64,000 nucleotides of DNA, from positions 1 to 64,000 of the forward strand of contig JACRIX010000051.1 of assembly GCA_016215645.1 (NCBI GenBank). The letters are read 5' to 3'. Origin of the DNA: Rhodocyclales bacterium (lineage in GTDB: Bacteria; Pseudomonadota; Gammaproteobacteria; Burkholderiales; Rhodocyclaceae). Below, in pieces: positions 41,631 to 53,511 of this stretch. The notes beneath the pieces were generated by a model. The model made no database searches. It saw nothing but the letters and a program-made list of their open reading frames with translations, and was not told where the DNA came from. The position numbers were made by a program, and so were the translations under genes. Numbering within the stretch: the stretch's first letter is position 1; the number at the start of each line of letters is the position of its first letter.

Positions 41631-42488
41631 ATGACCCTGCAAACCCTCACCTACACGACCGAGGGGCGCATCGCGCGCATCACGCTCAACCGTCCCGAGC
41701 GGCTCAATGCCATCGTGCCGGCGATGCCGCGCGAGATACGGATCGCGGTCGATCGCGCCAATGCCGATGACGAGATTCACGTCATCATCCTGCAAGGCGC
41801 GGGGCGCGCCTTCTGTTCCGGCTACGACCTCAAGGATTTCGCCGAGGCCGACGTCGATACGCCCTGCACCCAGTCGATGCCCTGGGACCCGATGGTCGAT
41901 TACCGCACCATGAAAGGTTTCACGGACGACTTCTTCAGCCTCTGGCGCAGCCACAAGCCGACCATCTGCAAGGTGCAGGGCTTCGCCGTCGCCGGCGGCA
42001 GCGACATCGCGCTGTGCTGCGACCTGGTGGTGATGGCCGAGGATGCCCAGATCGGCTACATGCCGGCGCGCGTCTGGGGCTGCCCGACCACGGCGATGTG
42101 GGTCTACCGCCTGGGTGCCGAAAAGGCCAAGCGCATGCTGCTCACCGGCGACACCATCGACGGCAGGACGGCGAAGGAATGGGGTCTGGTGATCGACGCC
42201 GTACCCGAGGCGGAACTGGAAGAAGCGGTGCTGAAGCTGGCCCAGCGCATGGCCGGTGTACCGAAGAACCAGCTCATGATGCAAAAGCTCATGATCAACC
42301 AGGCCTACGACAACATGGGCCTGGCAAACACGCAGATGATCGCCACGCTGTTCGACGGCATCACCCGCCACTCGCCCGAGGGACAGTGGTTCAAGCACTA
42401 CGCCGAAGAGAAAGGCTACAAGGAGGCCGTGCGCCTGCGCGATTCCGGCGAACCGATTCCCGGCAGCAAGTCATACAAGGATTACTAG
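41631..42488 (+). CDS. Crotonase / enoyl-CoA hydratase family protein
   Basis: A 285-residue crotonase with the oxyanion-hole motif GRAFCSGYDLKDF and a VAGGSDIALCCDL helix. At the position where enoyl-CoA hydratases carry the catalytic Glu, this protein reads IGYMPARVWG, so a simple hydratase mechanism is doubtful; the sequence belongs to a longer subgroup (with CPTTAMW) of uncertain reaction. Follows the thiolase by 7 bp. The next gene is a broken acyl-CoA dehydrogenase. Confidence 0.85.
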   Translation: MTLQTLTYTTEGRIARITLNRPERLNAIVPAMPREIRIAVDRANADDEIHVIILQGAGRAFCSGYDLKDFAEADVDTPCTQSMPWDPMVDYRTMKGFTDDFFSLWRSHKPTICKVQGFAVAGGSDIALCCDLVVMAEDAQIGYMPARVWGCPTTAMWVYRLGAEKAKRMLLTGDTIDGRTAKEWGLVIDAVPEAELEEAVLKLAQRMAGVPKNQLMMQKLMINQAYDNMGLANTQMIATLFDGITRHSPEGQWFKHYAEEKGYKEAVRLRDSGEPIPGSKSYKDY

Positions 42489-42530
42489 GATGAAAGCCAT
42501 CGTGGAATTGTCGCTGACGCGGGATCGGGA

Positions 42531-42615
42531 GGGCGGGTATCCGGATCCGGTAAGTAAAGGGGGAGGAGCGGGCGCGGCCCGCGACGGAGGACATGGACGG
42601 AGCCGGATACCTGCC
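42531..42615. repeat. Inverted-repeat element in the liu operon
   Basis: GGCGGGTATCCGG at 42532-42544 pairs with 42603-42615 (12 of 13 matches); a perfect GCGGGCGCGGCCCGC palindrome-like core sits between at about 42569-42583. It fills the only sizeable gap (about 209 bp) inside the operon. An open frame across it (42490-42696) is not convincing. Confidence 0.5.
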
Positions 42616-42697
42616 GTCCTTGGCGCCCCCGTCCCCTGCCAATCAACACGGCAGCTCATGCGTCTCGAAGCGTACAAAGCACTGTGGAGCAACTGAA

Positions 42698-43837
42698 ATG
42701 CTACTGAGCCCGGAACAGGAACAGATCCGCGACATGCTGCGCGATTTCGCGCGCGAACAGCTCGCGCCCAAGGCCGCCGAATGGGATCGTACGTGCCACT
42801 TTCCGCGCGAGGAGTTGCGTCAGCTCGGCGACCTTGGCTGCTGCGGCATGGTGGTGCCCGAGGTTTGGGGTGGCGCGGGCCTCGACTACGTTTCGCTGGC
42901 ACTGGCACTGGAAGAGATCGCAGCGGGTGACGGCGCCACATCGACCATCATCAGCGTGCAGAACTCGGTGGTCTGCGGCCCGATCAATGCCTTCGGCACG
43001 GACGCACAGAAGGAGAAATACCTGAAGAAACTGGCCAGCGGGGAGTGGCTGGGCTGCTTCTGCCTCACCGAGCCGCACGTCGGGTCGGACGCCGCGGCGA
43101 TCCGCACCAAGGCAGTCCGCGACGGTGACCATTGGGTATTGAACGGCGTCAAGCAATTCATCACCACCGGCAAGAACGCCAACGTCGCCGTGGTCTTTGC
43201 CGTCACCGATCCGGGCGCGGGCAAGAAGGGCATCTCGGCCTTCATCGTGCCTGCCGATACGCCGGGTTACATCGTCGCCCGCGACGAGGAATAGCTCGGC
43301 CAGCAGGCCACGGAATCGGCGCAGATCCTCTTCGAGAACTGCCGCATCCCGGCCGGGTACCTGCTCGGTCTCGAGGGCCAGGGCTACCGCATCGCACTCG
43401 CCAACCTGGAAGGCGGGCGCATCGGCATCGCCGCCCAGGCGGTGGGCATGGCCCGCGCGGCTTTCGAGGCGGCGCTGGCGTATTCGCAGGAGCGCGAGAG
43501 CTTCGGCAAACCGATCTTCGAGCACCAGGCGGTGAATTTCCGCCTGGCGGACATGGCGGTGCAGATCGAGGCGGCGCGCCAGCTGGTGCACCACGCCGCC
43601 AGCCTCAAGGATGCCGGCAAGCCCTGCCTCAAGGAGGCTTCGATGGCCAAGCTCTTCGCCTCGGAAATGGCGGAGAAAATCTGCTCCGACGCAATCCAGA
43701 TCCATGGCGGCTATGGCTACGTGAATGACTTCCCGGTGGAGCGCATCTACCGCGACGTGCGCGTCTGCCAGATTTACGAAGGCGCGTCCGACATACAGCG
43801 CCTGGTGATCGGGCGCTCACTGGCCGGCGCATCGTAA
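42698..43837 (+). pseudogene. Acyl-CoA dehydrogenase interrupted by one TAG codon
   Basis: Reads as a 379-residue acyl-CoA dehydrogenase in one frame except for a TAG at 43292-43294 (codon 199). The surrounding residues are ARDEE[15 protein letters not shown], where homologues normally have Lys before LGQ; one base change AAG to TAG explains it. Before the stop: FCLTEPHVGSDAA and FITTGKNA flavin motifs. After it: the catalytic Glu in [10 protein letters not shown] and the C-terminal helical domain. A truncated product would lack the active site. Sequencing error, recent mutation or suppression cannot be separated here. The rest is well conserved, which argues against an old pseudogene. Confidence 0.88.
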
Positions 43838-43838
43838 T

Positions 43839-43868
43839 TTGCATCAAATGATGCTATATTTGATGCAA
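43839..43868. promoter_or_regulatory. Probable VapB operator
   Basis: A perfect inverted repeat TTGCATCAAAT / ATTTGATGCAA (43839-43849 and 43858-43868, eight-base spacer) with a TATATT between the arms, 23 bp ahead of vapB. This is the expected form for an autoregulated toxin-antitoxin promoter. Confidence 0.75.
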
Positions 43869-43891
43869 GCCCTTATTCCCCGGAGTACGCC

Positions 43892-44155
43892 ATGAGGACC
43901 ACCGTGACCCTGGACGACGACTTGCTAGCCGACATCGAGAAGCTCAGCGGCATTCGCGATCGCTCGCAGTTGCTGCGTGAGGCCCTGCTGGCCCTGCGCC
44001 ACCAGATAGCCTCGCAGCGCCTGGCGCTGCTTGGCGGCAGCGAACCCGCGCTGACGCTGACGCCGCGCCGGCGCGCCGCTGCGCTCGGCGCCGCCGAGCC
44101 CGTGCCCGCCGTATATGCCGCGGGAACCGGCCGTCGCAAGGCAAGGAAAGGCTGA
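43892..44155 (+). CDS. vapB: VapB-type antitoxin
   Basis: An 87-residue protein with an N-terminal ribbon-helix-helix DNA-binding domain (MRTTVTLDDDLLADIEKLSG, RSQLLREALLALR) and a basic, proline-containing tail that would wrap the toxin. CGGAGT precedes the ATG. vapC follows seven bases after the stop. The inverted repeat upstream is the likely autoregulatory operator. The pair interrupts the liu operon between a broken dehydrogenase and the HCCA isomerase, pointing to insertion by transfer. Confidence 0.88.
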   Translation: MRTTVTLDDDLLADIEKLSGIRDRSQLLREALLALRHQIASQRLALLGGSEPALTLTPRRRAAALGAAEPVPAVYAAGTGRRKARKG

Positions 44156-44162
44156 ACCTCGG

Positions 44163-44525
44163 GTGAACGTGCTTGCCGACACCTCGGCCTGGGTCGAGCA
44201 CCTGCGTCGTGGCCATTCACGGATGAGCCACCTGCTTGCCGCCGGTGAGATCGTGGCGCACGACCATGTGGTGGGTGAGTTGTGCCTCGGCGGCCTGCGT
44301 GGCGAGAAACTGGCCGCCGTGCAAGCCCTGCGCCATTGCCACGTCGCCAGCCACGAGGAAGTGATGCACCTGATCGCCGAACGCCGCCTTGCCGGTCGCG
44401 GGCTCGGCTATGTCGATAGCCATCTGCTTGCGGCCGCACTGATCAATCGTTTGCAACTATGGACCATGGACAAGGCCCTGCAGCAGGTGGCGCACGAGTT
44501 CGGCTGCGCGCTGAAGGTGCATTGA
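44163..44525 (+). CDS. vapC: VapC-type PIN ribonuclease toxin
   Basis: A 120-residue PIN protein starting at GTG 44163 (VNVLADTSAWVEHLR). Acidic active-site residues are in ADTSAW, VVGELC, and YVDSHLLAAAL; the C-terminal LWTMDKALQQVA carries the fourth. VapC toxins cleave tRNA or rRNA when free of VapB. The upstream GAACCTCGG gives only a weak ribosome-binding site; coupling to vapB translation is likely. Confidence 0.9.
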   Translation: MNVLADTSAWVEHLRRGHSRMSHLLAAGEIVAHDHVVGELCLGGLRGEKLAAVQALRHCHVASHEEVMHLIAERRLAGRGLGYVDSHLLAAALINRLQLWTMDKALQQVAHEFGCALKVH

Positions 44526-44546
44526 ACTTTCCAGCGGAGAAAACCA

Positions 44547-45155
44547 GTGACCGACAAACTCCCCATCGTTTTCTACTTCGACTTCACTTCGCCCTACTCC
44601 TATCTGGCGAGCGAGCGCATCGATGAACTCGCGGCGAAGTACGATCGTCGGGTGCAGTGGCGGCCAGTCATGCTCGGCGCGGCCTTCAAGGCCTCGGGCA
44701 TGCCGCTGCTGGTGACCATCCCGCTCAAGGGCGAGTACAGCAAGCGCGATTTCGATCGCTCGGCGCGCTTCATGGGCATTCCCTACCGCTTTCCGCCAAT
44801 GTTTCCAGTGTCCTCGCTGTCGGCGGCACGGGCCTACTACTGGCTGCATGGACAGGATTGCGGGAAGGCCCGCGAATTCGCCCACGCCGTGTTTCGCGCC
44901 TACTGGACGGAGGGCCGAGACATCAGCGATACGGCGGTGGTGCTCGACATCGTGAACAGCCAGGGCCTGGAAGTCGGCGCCTGCGAGACGGCGATCGCCA
45001 CCCAGGAGATCAAGGACAGGGTGAAGAACGAAACCGACGCGGCAATCGCCCTGGGCATGTTCGGCGCCCCTTATTTCATGGTCGACGGTGAGCCCTTCTG
45101 GGGCGCCGACCGTCTGCCGCAGATCGAGAAGTGGCTGCAAACAGGAGGCTTCTAG
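44547..45155 (+). CDS. 2-hydroxychromene-2-carboxylate isomerase (DsbA-like)
   Basis: A 202-residue kappa-class GST/DsbA-like protein. The [12 protein letters not shown] motif has the conserved Ser that activates glutathione, and the C-terminal [21 protein letters not shown] matches the family. HCCA isomerases act in naphthalene degradation but many homologues have other, unknown CoA- or glutathione-linked tasks; here it sits among leucine-catabolism genes. GTG start at 44547. Its stop overlaps the GTG of liuB by one base, so the two are coupled. Confidence 0.88.
   Translation: MTDKLPIVFYFDFTSPYSYLASERIDELAAKYDRRVQWRPVMLGAAFKASGMPLLVTIPLKGEYSKRDFDRSARFMGIPYRFPPMFPVSSLSAARAYYWLHGQDCGKAREFAHAVFRAYWTEGRDISDTAVVLDIVNSQGLEVGACETAIATQEIKDRVKNETDAAIALGMFGAPYFMVDGEPFWGADRLPQIEKWLQTGGF
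44970..44993 (+). repeat. Dispersed GTCGGCGCTG element, copy 11 (weak)
   Basis: GAAGTCGGCGCCTGCG-AG-ACGGCG in the HCCA isomerase gene (EVGACETA); two core mismatches. Confidence 0.45.
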
Positions 45156-46762
45156 TGTCCATCATCAAGTCCAAACTCAACACGCGCAGCGACGATTACC
45201 GCGCCAACGTTGCCGCCATGCAGGCGCTGGTCGACGACCTGCGTGCGAAGACCGCGCTGGTCTCGCAGGGCGGCCCCGAGGAACATCGCAAGAAGCACGT
45301 CGCTCGCGGCAAGCTGCTGCCGCGCGAGCGCATCAACGGCCTGATCGATCCCGGCGCGCCCTTCCTCGAATTTTCGGCCATGGCCGGTTGGAACATGTTC
45401 AACAACGAGGTCAATTCCGGTGGCGTGGTCACCGGCATCGGCCGCGTCCGCGGCGTCGAATGCATGATCGTGGCCAACGACGCCACGGCGAAGGGCGGCT
45501 CGTATTACCCGATCACGGTCAAGAAGCACCTGCGGGCGCAAGAGATCGCGGCGCAGAACCGGCTGCCCTGCATCTATCTGGTCGATTCCGGCGGCGCCAA
45601 CCTGCCGACCCAGGACGAGGTCTTCCCCGACCGTGACCATTTCGGCCGCATCTTCTACAACCAGGCCAACATGAGCGCGGCAGGCATTCCCCAGATCGCC
45701 GTCGTGATGGGCTCCTGCACCGCCGGCGGTGCGTATGTGCCGGCGATGTCCGACGAGTCCATCATCGTCAAGAACCAGGGCACCATCTTCCTCGGCGGCC
45801 CGCCGCTGGTGAAGGCCGCGACCGGCGAAGTGGTGAGCGCCGAAGACCTCGGCGGCGGCGATGTGCATACGCGCATCTCCGGCGTCTGCGACCACCTCGC
45901 CGAAAACGACCACCATGCGCTGTCGATTGCGCGCCGCGTGGTCGGCAACCTCAACTGGAAGAAGCCGATGTCGCTGGACCTGGCGACGCCCGAGGAACCG
46001 GCCTACGATCCGGCCGAGCTGATGGGCATCATCCCCGCCGACCCGCGCAAGCCCTACGACGTGCGCGAGGTGATCGCCCGCGTGGTGGACGGCTCGCGCC
46101 TCGACGAGTTCAAGTCGCGCTACGGCACCACGCTGGTCACCGGCTTCGCGCGCATCCACGGCTATCCGATCGGCATCGTCGCCAACAACGGCATCCTCTT
46201 CGGCGAGTCGGCGCAGAAGGGTGCGCACTTCATCGAACTCTGCGCCCAGCGCGGCATTCCGCTGCTGTTCATGCAGAACATCACCGGCTTCATGGTCGGC
46301 CGCAAATATGAGAACGGTGGCATCGCCAAGGACGGCGCCAAGATGGTGACGGCGGTGGCTACGGCCCAGGTGCCGAAATTCACCATGATCATCGGCGGCA
46401 GCTTCGGCGCCGGCAACTACGGCATGTGCGGCCGCGCCTACAGCCCGCGCCTGCTGTGGATCTGGCCCAACGCGCGGGTTTCGGTGATGGGTGGTGAACA
46501 GGCCGCCTCGGTGCTGTCCACCATCAAGCGCGACGCCATGGAAGCCGCCGGCAAGACCTGGCCCAGGGACGACGAAGAAGCTTTCAAGGCGCCGATCCGT
46601 GCCCAGTACGAAACCCAGGGCCATCCGTATTACGCGACGGCGCGACTGTGGGACGACGGCATCGTCGATCCGGTGCAGACCCGGCGCACGCTGGGCCTGG
46701 GAATTTCGGCCTCGCTCAATGCCCCCATTCCGCCGACCAAGTTCGGCGTCTTCCGCATGTAA
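45155..46762 (+). CDS. liuB: Methylcrotonyl-CoA carboxylase, carboxyltransferase subunit
   Basis: A 535-residue carboxyltransferase of the biotin-dependent acyl-CoA carboxylase family. The N- and C-domain crotonase-like folds are complete: [30 protein letters not shown], and later [19 protein letters not shown] and [16 protein letters not shown]. The DSGGANLP form is typical of MCC-beta. With LiuD it converts 3-methylcrotonyl-CoA to 3-methylglutaconyl-CoA. GTG start at 45155 follows AGGAGG by seven bases. Confidence 0.96.
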   Translation: MSIIKSKLNTRSDDYRANVAAMQALVDDLRAKTALVSQGGPEEHRKKHVARGKLLPRERINGLIDPGAPFLEFSAMAGWNMFNNEVNSGGVVTGIGRVRGVECMIVANDATAKGGSYYPITVKKHLRAQEIAAQNRLPCIYLVDSGGANLPTQDEVFPDRDHFGRIFYNQANMSAAGIPQIAVVMGSCTAGGAYVPAMSDESIIVKNQGTIFLGGPPLVKAATGEVVSAEDLGGGDVHTRISGVCDHLAENDHHALSIARRVVGNLNWKKPMSLDLATPEEPAYDPAELMGIIPADPRKPYDVREVIARVVDGSRLDEFKSRYGTTLVTGFARIHGYPIGIVANNGILFGESAQKGAHFIELCAQRGIPLLFMQNITGFMVGRKYENGGIAKDGAKMVTAVATAQVPKFTMIIGGSFGAGNYGMCGRAYSPRLLWIWPNARVSVMGGEQAASVLSTIKRDAMEAAGKTWPRDDEEAFKAPIRAQYETQGHPYYATARLWDDGIVDPVQTRRTLGLGISASLNAPIPPTKFGVFRM

Positions 46763-46774
46763 TCCGGAGCGACC

Positions 46775-47566
46775 ATGTACACCAACATCGTTACTGAAAT
46801 CGACCTCGGCGTCGGCATCATCACCCTTAACCGGCCGGAGCGCCACAACGCCTTCGATGACGCGCTGATCGCCGAACTCGCCGATGCCATCGACCGCATG
46901 AGCCTTGATCCGGCGGTGCGCGTGCTGGTGATTTCCAGCACCGGCAAAAGCTTTTGCGCCGGCGCTGACCTCAACTGGATGAAGCGTGCCGCCGGCTACG
47001 GCGAAGACGAGAACCTGCGCGATTCGCGTGCGCTGGCGGGCATGCTGCGCCGCCTCGCGCAATGCCCGAAACCGACCATCGCCCGGGTGCAGGGTCCGGC
47101 CTACGGCGGCGGCGTCGGCCTGGTCGCCTGCTGCGACATCGCCATTGCCACCTTCGATGCGCAGTTCTCGCTGACCGAGGTCAAGCTCGGCATCATCCCG
47201 GCGGTGATCAGCCCGCATGTGATCGCGGCCATCGGCGAGCGCTACGCACGGCGTTACATGCTCACTGCCGAGCGTTTCTCCGCCGCCGAGGCCTACCGCA
47301 TCGGCCTGCTGCACGAGATGGTGACGGACGAAACGGCGCTCGACGAAGCGCTGGGCGAGATCATCGACGCCCTTTTGAAGAACGGCCCGCGCGCGCTGGC
47401 CGAGTGCAAGCAACTGATTTTCGCGGTGGCCTGGAAGCCGCTCTCCGATGAGGTGGTCGAGGACACGGCGCAGCGCATCACCCGCCTGCGTGCCAGCGAA
47501 GAGGGCCGCGAAGGCATGAGCGCGTTTCTGGAGAAGCGCAAACCCAACTGGATTGCCCAGGGCTAA
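46775..47566 (+). CDS. liuC: 3-methylglutaconyl-CoA hydratase
   Basis: A 263-residue crotonase with the oxyanion motif KSFCAGADLNWMKR and catalytic Glu in FSLTEVKLGIIPA, which fits AUH/LiuC hydratases. It hydrates 3-methylglutaconyl-CoA to HMG-CoA. It lies between the two carboxylase subunit genes, the classic liuBCD order, 12 bp after liuB and three bases before liuD. Confidence 0.95.
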   Translation: MYTNIVTEIDLGVGIITLNRPERHNAFDDALIAELADAIDRMSLDPAVRVLVISSTGKSFCAGADLNWMKRAAGYGEDENLRDSRALAGMLRRLAQCPKPTIARVQGPAYGGGVGLVACCDIAIATFDAQFSLTEVKLGIIPAVISPHVIAAIGERYARRYMLTAERFSAAEAYRIGLLHEMVTDETALDEALGEIIDALLKNGPRALAECKQLIFAVAWKPLSDEVVEDTAQRITRLRASEEGREGMSAFLEKRKPNWIAQG

Positions 47567-47569
47567 GCG

Positions 47570-49584
<2,015 letters not shown>

Positions 49585-49588
<4 letters not shown>

Positions 49589-50511
49589 CCCTCCCGAGTA
49601 AAGTACGTATCGTCGAAGTCGGCCCGCGTGACGGCCTGCAGAACGAGAAAAAGCCCGTTGCCACCGAAACCAAGGTCGAGCTGATACATCGCCTGGGCAG
49701 GGCCGGCCTCAAGTGTATCGAGGCCACCGCCTTCGTCTCGCCCACGTGGGTGCCGCAGATGGCAGACGCTGCCGAGGTGTTCGCCGCCATCCAGAAGCTG
49801 CCCGATGTCAGCTACCCGGTGCTGACGCCCAACATGAAGGGCTTCGAAGCGGCGCTGGCGGCGGGCGCGAAAGAGGTGGCGGTATTCGGCGCGGCTTCCG
49901 AGTCCTTTTCACAGAAGAACATCAACTGCTCCATCGCCGAGTCGCTGGAGCGCTTTCGGCCCATCGTCGAGGCGGCCAAGGCGGCGGATGTCAGGGTGCG
50001 CGGCTATGTGTCCTGCGTGCTGGGGTGTCCGTATGATGGTGAGATCATGCCGCTGGCCGTGGCCGATGTCGCGGTGGCGCTGATCGAGATGGGCTGTTAC
50101 GAAGTCAGCCTCGGCGACACCATTGGCGCCGGCACACCCGAGCGCACCAAGGACATGATTGAAGCCGTGGCGCGCCGCGTGCCGCTGAAACGGATTGCCG
50201 GCCATTTCCACGACACCTTCGGCATGGCGACGGCCAACATCTACGCTTCGCTGCAGATGGGCATCGGCATTTTCGACAGTTCCATCGCCGGTCTCGGCGG
50301 TTGTCCCTATGCCGCTGGCGCCTCCGGCAATGTCGCCACCGAGGACGTGGTCTGGCTGCTCAGGGGGCTGGGCATCGATACCGGTATCGATCTCGATTCC
50401 CTGGTCGATACCGGGAGCTGGATTTCAAAGAAGCTCAAGCGCGAATCGGCCTCGCGTGTTGCGCGCGCGCTGCTCGCCCGGCGCGAAGCGCAAAGTGCCG
50501 CCGTGGCGTGA
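49585..50511 (+). CDS. liuE: Hydroxymethylglutaryl-CoA lyase
   Basis: A 308-residue TIM-barrel lyase with [11 protein letters not shown] at the N-terminus, metal ligands in HFHDTFGMA, and the catalytic-Cys loop [14 protein letters not shown]. It cleaves HMG-CoA to acetyl-CoA and acetoacetate, the last step of the Liu pathway. Starts within the liuD stop. Confidence 0.97.
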
Positions 50512-50540
50512 TCCTCGGTAAAAAGCATGATGACGTCGCC

Positions 50541-50741
50541 ATGGAGCTTGCGTCGCCGTGCGTCGACCTCTGCCGGATGGATGGGGCCGACGAATTTTGC
50601 ATAGGCTGTTACCGTACCCTGGACGAGATCGTTCGCTGGGCGAATGCCAGCGATGACGAGAAGCGGGAAATTCTTGCCGCCGTCGCGCAGCGTCGTGGCC
50701 GCCTCGATCCTGAGGCCGACCTGAACTGCAAGGACCGATGA
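50541..50741 (+). CDS. DUF1289 small cysteine-rich protein
   Basis: A 66-residue protein with a C-x3-C-x8-C-x2-C cluster (SPCVDLC, EFCIGC) followed by YRTLDEIVRWANASD, the DUF1289 pattern. Such proteins probably bind a metal or iron-sulfur centre; function unknown. Ends overlapping the next gene by ATGA, so it is coupled to the metallo-hydrolase. Confidence 0.85.
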   Translation: MELASPCVDLCRMDGADEFCIGCYRTLDEIVRWANASDDEKREILAAVAQRRGRLDPEADLNCKDR

Positions 50742-51667
50742 AGCTCCCGGATTCGATCCAGGTCATCGAACGCGGTTGGCTGTCGTCGAACAACGTGCTG
50801 TTGTTCGAGGGTGATTCGGCCACCCTGGTGGATGCCGGCTATGTCGGCCATGCGCCACAGACGGTGGCCTTGGTAAAGTCGGCGCTGGCGGCACGGCGCG
50901 GTTCGCCCGGTTTGGGCCGCATCATCAATACCCACTCGCATTCCGATCACATCGGCGGCAATGCGGCGCTACAGGCGGCCTTCGCCTGCCGCATCGTGAT
51001 TCCCGCCGGCATCGAGCGCATGGTCGCCGAGTGGGATACCGACGCCTTGCTGCTCGACGCCGCCAGGCAGCAGGGCGAACGCTTCGCCCATGATGCGGTG
51101 ATTACCGCCGGCGACGAGTTCGAGATGGGCGGCCTGGTCTGGAATGCCCTTGCCGCGCCCGGCCACGATATGGAAGCGCTGATCTACCATTGCCCCGCCC
51201 AGCGCATCCTGATCTCGGGCGATGCGCTGTGGCAGGACGGCTTTGGCATCATCTTCGGCGAAATCATGGGCGCCAGGGATGCCTTGCCGGCGACGCGCCG
51301 CACTCTGGAAGCCATCGGCCGGCTCGGCGTCGATGTCGTCATCCCCGGGCATGGCGCGGCCTTCGGGGACTTCGATGGCGCCCTGGCGCGCGCCTTCCGC
51401 CGCCTCGATTCCTTCGAGGCCGACCCGACGCGCGTCGGCCGCAATGCGGTACGCGCCTGTTTCACCTTCAACCTGCTCGATCTGCAGCGCCTGCGCGAGG
51501 ATGAACTCCCGGCCTACCTCAAGAGCGTGCCTTTCTTCCACAGTGTCAATCAGCGCATGCTGGGTTTCTCCGACGACGACTTCGCGTCCTGGCTGCTGGG
51601 CGAATTGCTGCGTTCGCATTCCATCGAACTGCGCGACGGCTGGATCTATCCGACCATCGCCCCCTGA
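50738..51667 (+). CDS. MBL-fold metallo-hydrolase
   Basis: A 309-residue metallo-beta-lactamase-fold protein with [10 protein letters not shown], a metal Asp in SGDALWQDG and a final His in PGHGAAFG, plus a C-terminal helical extension. Substrate unknown. The sequence around residue 48 (VKSALAARR) is encoded by a perfect copy of the dispersed element. Last gene of the liu transcription direction before rapZ, 47 bp away. Confidence 0.88.
   Translation: MKLPDSIQVIERGWLSSNNVLLFEGDSATLVDAGYVGHAPQTVALVKSALAARRGSPGLGRIINTHSHSDHIGGNAALQAAFACRIVIPAGIERMVAEWDTDALLLDAARQQGERFAHDAVITAGDEFEMGGLVWNALAAPGHDMEALIYHCPAQRILISGDALWQDGFGIIFGEIMGARDALPATRRTLEAIGRLGVDVVIPGHGAAFGDFDGALARAFRRLDSFEADPTRVGRNAVRACFTFNLLDLQRLREDELPAYLKSVPFFHSVNQRMLGFSDDDFASWLLGELLRSHSIELRDGWIYPTIAP
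50875..50898 (+). repeat. Dispersed GTCGGCGCTG element, copy 12
   Basis: AAAGTCGGCGCTGGCG-GC-ACGGCG, an exact match to the pattern, read as KSALAARR, shifted by one frame from the KVGA copies. Confidence 0.75.
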
Positions 51668-51714
51668 TTGGTTTGGCCGGACAGGTTCGGTACGAATCCG
51701 CTATGCTTCCATCC

Positions 51715-52557
51715 ATGGAAGTCGTACTCATCAGCGGGCTCTCCGGCTCCGGAAAATCCATCGCGCTCAACGTGCTGGAGGACGCCGGCTACTACTGCGT
51801 GGACAACCTGCCGGCGCCGCTGCTCTCCGACCTGATTGGCCACCTGCGCCTGGAGGGGCATGAGCTGGCCGCCGTGGCGGTGGATATGCGCGGCGGTTCG
51901 AGCATTGCGGCCCTGCCGCCGCAGCTGCGCAAGCTGGAGTCCCACGGTGTAACGCTGCGCTTCGTGTTTCTCGACGCCCGCGATGAGGTCCTGATCCAGC
52001 GCTTCTCGGAAACGCGCCGTCGGCATCCGCTGGCGGAAGGCGACGTGACGCTTGAGGAGGCGATCGGGCGTGAGCGCGAAGCTCTTGAGATGCTCGCCTC
52101 GATGGGGCACCACATCGACACCAGCAATCTGCGGCCGAACGCGTTGCGCGCCAGCATCAAGGATTTCATCACCCTCGACGAGGGCAGCGGAATCACGCTG
52201 CTGTTCGAGTCCTTCGGTTTCAAGCATGGCATCCCGCTCGACGCCGACCTGGTGTTCGACGTGCGTTGTTTGCCCAACCCGCATTACGACCCCTTGCTGC
52301 GCCCGCTGACCGGGCGCCATGCCGAGGTGATCCGCTTCCTCGAGGCACAGCCGGAAGTTGCGCGGATGGAAGCGGACCTGTGCCGCTTCATCGGCGACTG
52401 GCTGCCGGCCTATGTGCGCGACAACCGCTCCTACCTTACCGTGGGCATCGGCTGCACCGGCGGACAACATCGTTCGGTATATCTGGCCGAACGGCTTGCC
52501 GTGCATTTCCGCGCTTCGGCGCGCGTGCTGGTACGGCACCGCAGCCTGATCGAATGA
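51715..52557 (+). CDS. rapZ: RNase adapter protein RapZ
   Basis: A 280-residue protein with Walker A GLSGSGKS, the [11 protein letters not shown] motif and the C-terminal [16 protein letters not shown] signature. RapZ binds glucosamine-6-phosphate or c-di-AMP/GMP-type ligands and, in enterobacteria, delivers small RNA to RNase E; in other groups it is a nucleotide-binding protein of broader role. The ATG at 51715 gives the standard N-terminus; 51703 is an alternative. Not in the usual ptsN/hprK cluster within this window. The next gene overlaps its stop. Confidence 0.95.
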   Translation: MEVVLISGLSGSGKSIALNVLEDAGYYCVDNLPAPLLSDLIGHLRLEGHELAAVAVDMRGGSSIAALPPQLRKLESHGVTLRFVFLDARDEVLIQRFSETRRRHPLAEGDVTLEEAIGREREALEMLASMGHHIDTSNLRPNALRASIKDFITLDEGSGITLLFESFGFKHGIPLDADLVFDVRCLPNPHYDPLLRPLTGRHAEVIRFLEAQPEVARMEADLCRFIGDWLPAYVRDNRSYLTVGIGCTGGQHRSVYLAERLAVHFRASARVLVRHRSLIE

Positions 52558-53000
52558 GCGACAGCCTGCCTGACGGGCTGCGCGAGCTGCTGCGGACGGC
52601 CGCCGGCGCCGGCGGTGGGCCGTGGCACCGATTGTTGCGTCCGGGCGACGGGTTGCTGCTGCTGGTTTCGGCCGCGCTGGTCGCGGTCTCGTATCCGCTG
52701 CTCTGGCGCGGCGGCGTTGCCGATCGAGCCATCGTCAAGCGCGACGGACAGCTCGTGACCGAGCTGGCGCTGAATGTGCCGCGCCGCTTCGAAGTCGAAG
52801 GCGCCATCGGCACCACGGTGATCGAAGTCCAGCCCGGCCGGGCGCGCGTGCTCTCCGATCCAGGGCCGCGCCAGTATTGCGTGCAACAGGGTTGGCTGAC
52901 GCGGGCGAATGCCGTGGCGATCTGCGCGCCCAATCATGTCACGCTTCAGCTTGGAGGGCGCGGCGGCGCCAACGCGGGGTATGACAGTATCAACTATTGA
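52554..53000 (+). CDS. NusG domain II-containing protein
   Basis: A 148-residue protein with one N-terminal membrane helix ([18 protein letters not shown]) and an extracytoplasmic NusG-II/KOW-like beta domain ending with [19 protein letters not shown]. The pair NusG-II plus Gx transporter is common beside flavin-transfer (ApbE) or Rnf-type genes; no apbE is visible here. Starts at the ATGA overlap with rapZ and overlaps the next gene by 20 bases. Confidence 0.85.
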   Translation: MSDSLPDGLRELLRTAAGAGGGPWHRLLRPGDGLLLLVSAALVAVSYPLLWRGGVADRAIVKRDGQLVTELALNVPRRFEVEGAIGTTVIEVQPGRARVLSDPGPRQYCVQQGWLTRANAVAICAPNHVTLQLGGRGGANAGYDSINY

Positions 53001-53511
53001 GCTGCCGGTGACAGCCGACGACCGTCGCGTCGCGCGCTATGCGGCGGCGGCGATTGCGCTGTCGGTCGCCGAGGCCGCGCTTCCCAGTCCATTGCCGGGC
53101 ATCAAGCCCGGGCTGGCCAACATCATCGTGCTGGTGGTCCTGGCGCGCCATGGCTGGCGCGATGCCGCCTGGGTCAGTCTGTTGCGCGTGCTGGCCGGCT
53201 CGCTGGCGATCGGGCAGTTTCTCGCTCCCGGGTTTTTTCTCGCCCTGGCCGGAGCCGTGTGCAGTCTCGCGGTGCTGGCCCTGGCGCAGGCACTTCCGGT
53301 TCGCTGGTTCGGCCCGGTAACGGCCAGCGTGCTGGCGGCCTTTGCCCATATCGGCGGCCAGATCCTGCTGGCCCGCGCCTGGCTGGTGCCGCATGACGGC
53401 GTCTTCTACCTGCTGCCGTTGTTCGCCACCGCGGCGCTCGTCTTCGGCACCATCAACGGCCTGATCGCCGCGCGCCTGCTGGCCTTGCCCCAGGGAAAGG
53501 CGACCTCGTGA
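52981..53511 (+). CDS. Gx transporter family membrane protein
   Basis: A 176-residue protein with about five membrane helices and the PGIKPGLANIIVLV motif of the Gx transporter family (once labelled heptaprenyl diphosphate synthase component I). Thought to be an ECF-like substrate-binding membrane subunit, substrate unknown. Its 5' end overlaps the NusG-II gene and its 3' end overlaps the next gene by four bases, a compact operon. Confidence 0.87.
   Translation: MTVSTIELPVTADDRRVARYAAAAIALSVAEAALPSPLPGIKPGLANIIVLVVLARHGWRDAAWVSLLRVLAGSLAIGQFLAPGFFLALAGAVCSLAVLALAQALPVRWFGPVTASVLAAFAHIGGQILLARAWLVPHDGVFYLLPLFATAALVFGTINGLIAARLLALPQGKATS

Noticed and set aside
42490-42696. A 68-codon frame between crotonase and the broken dehydrogenase
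   Set aside because: It reads through an inverted-repeat element, is of low complexity and matches no family I know. The neat spacing to both neighbours is probably chance.
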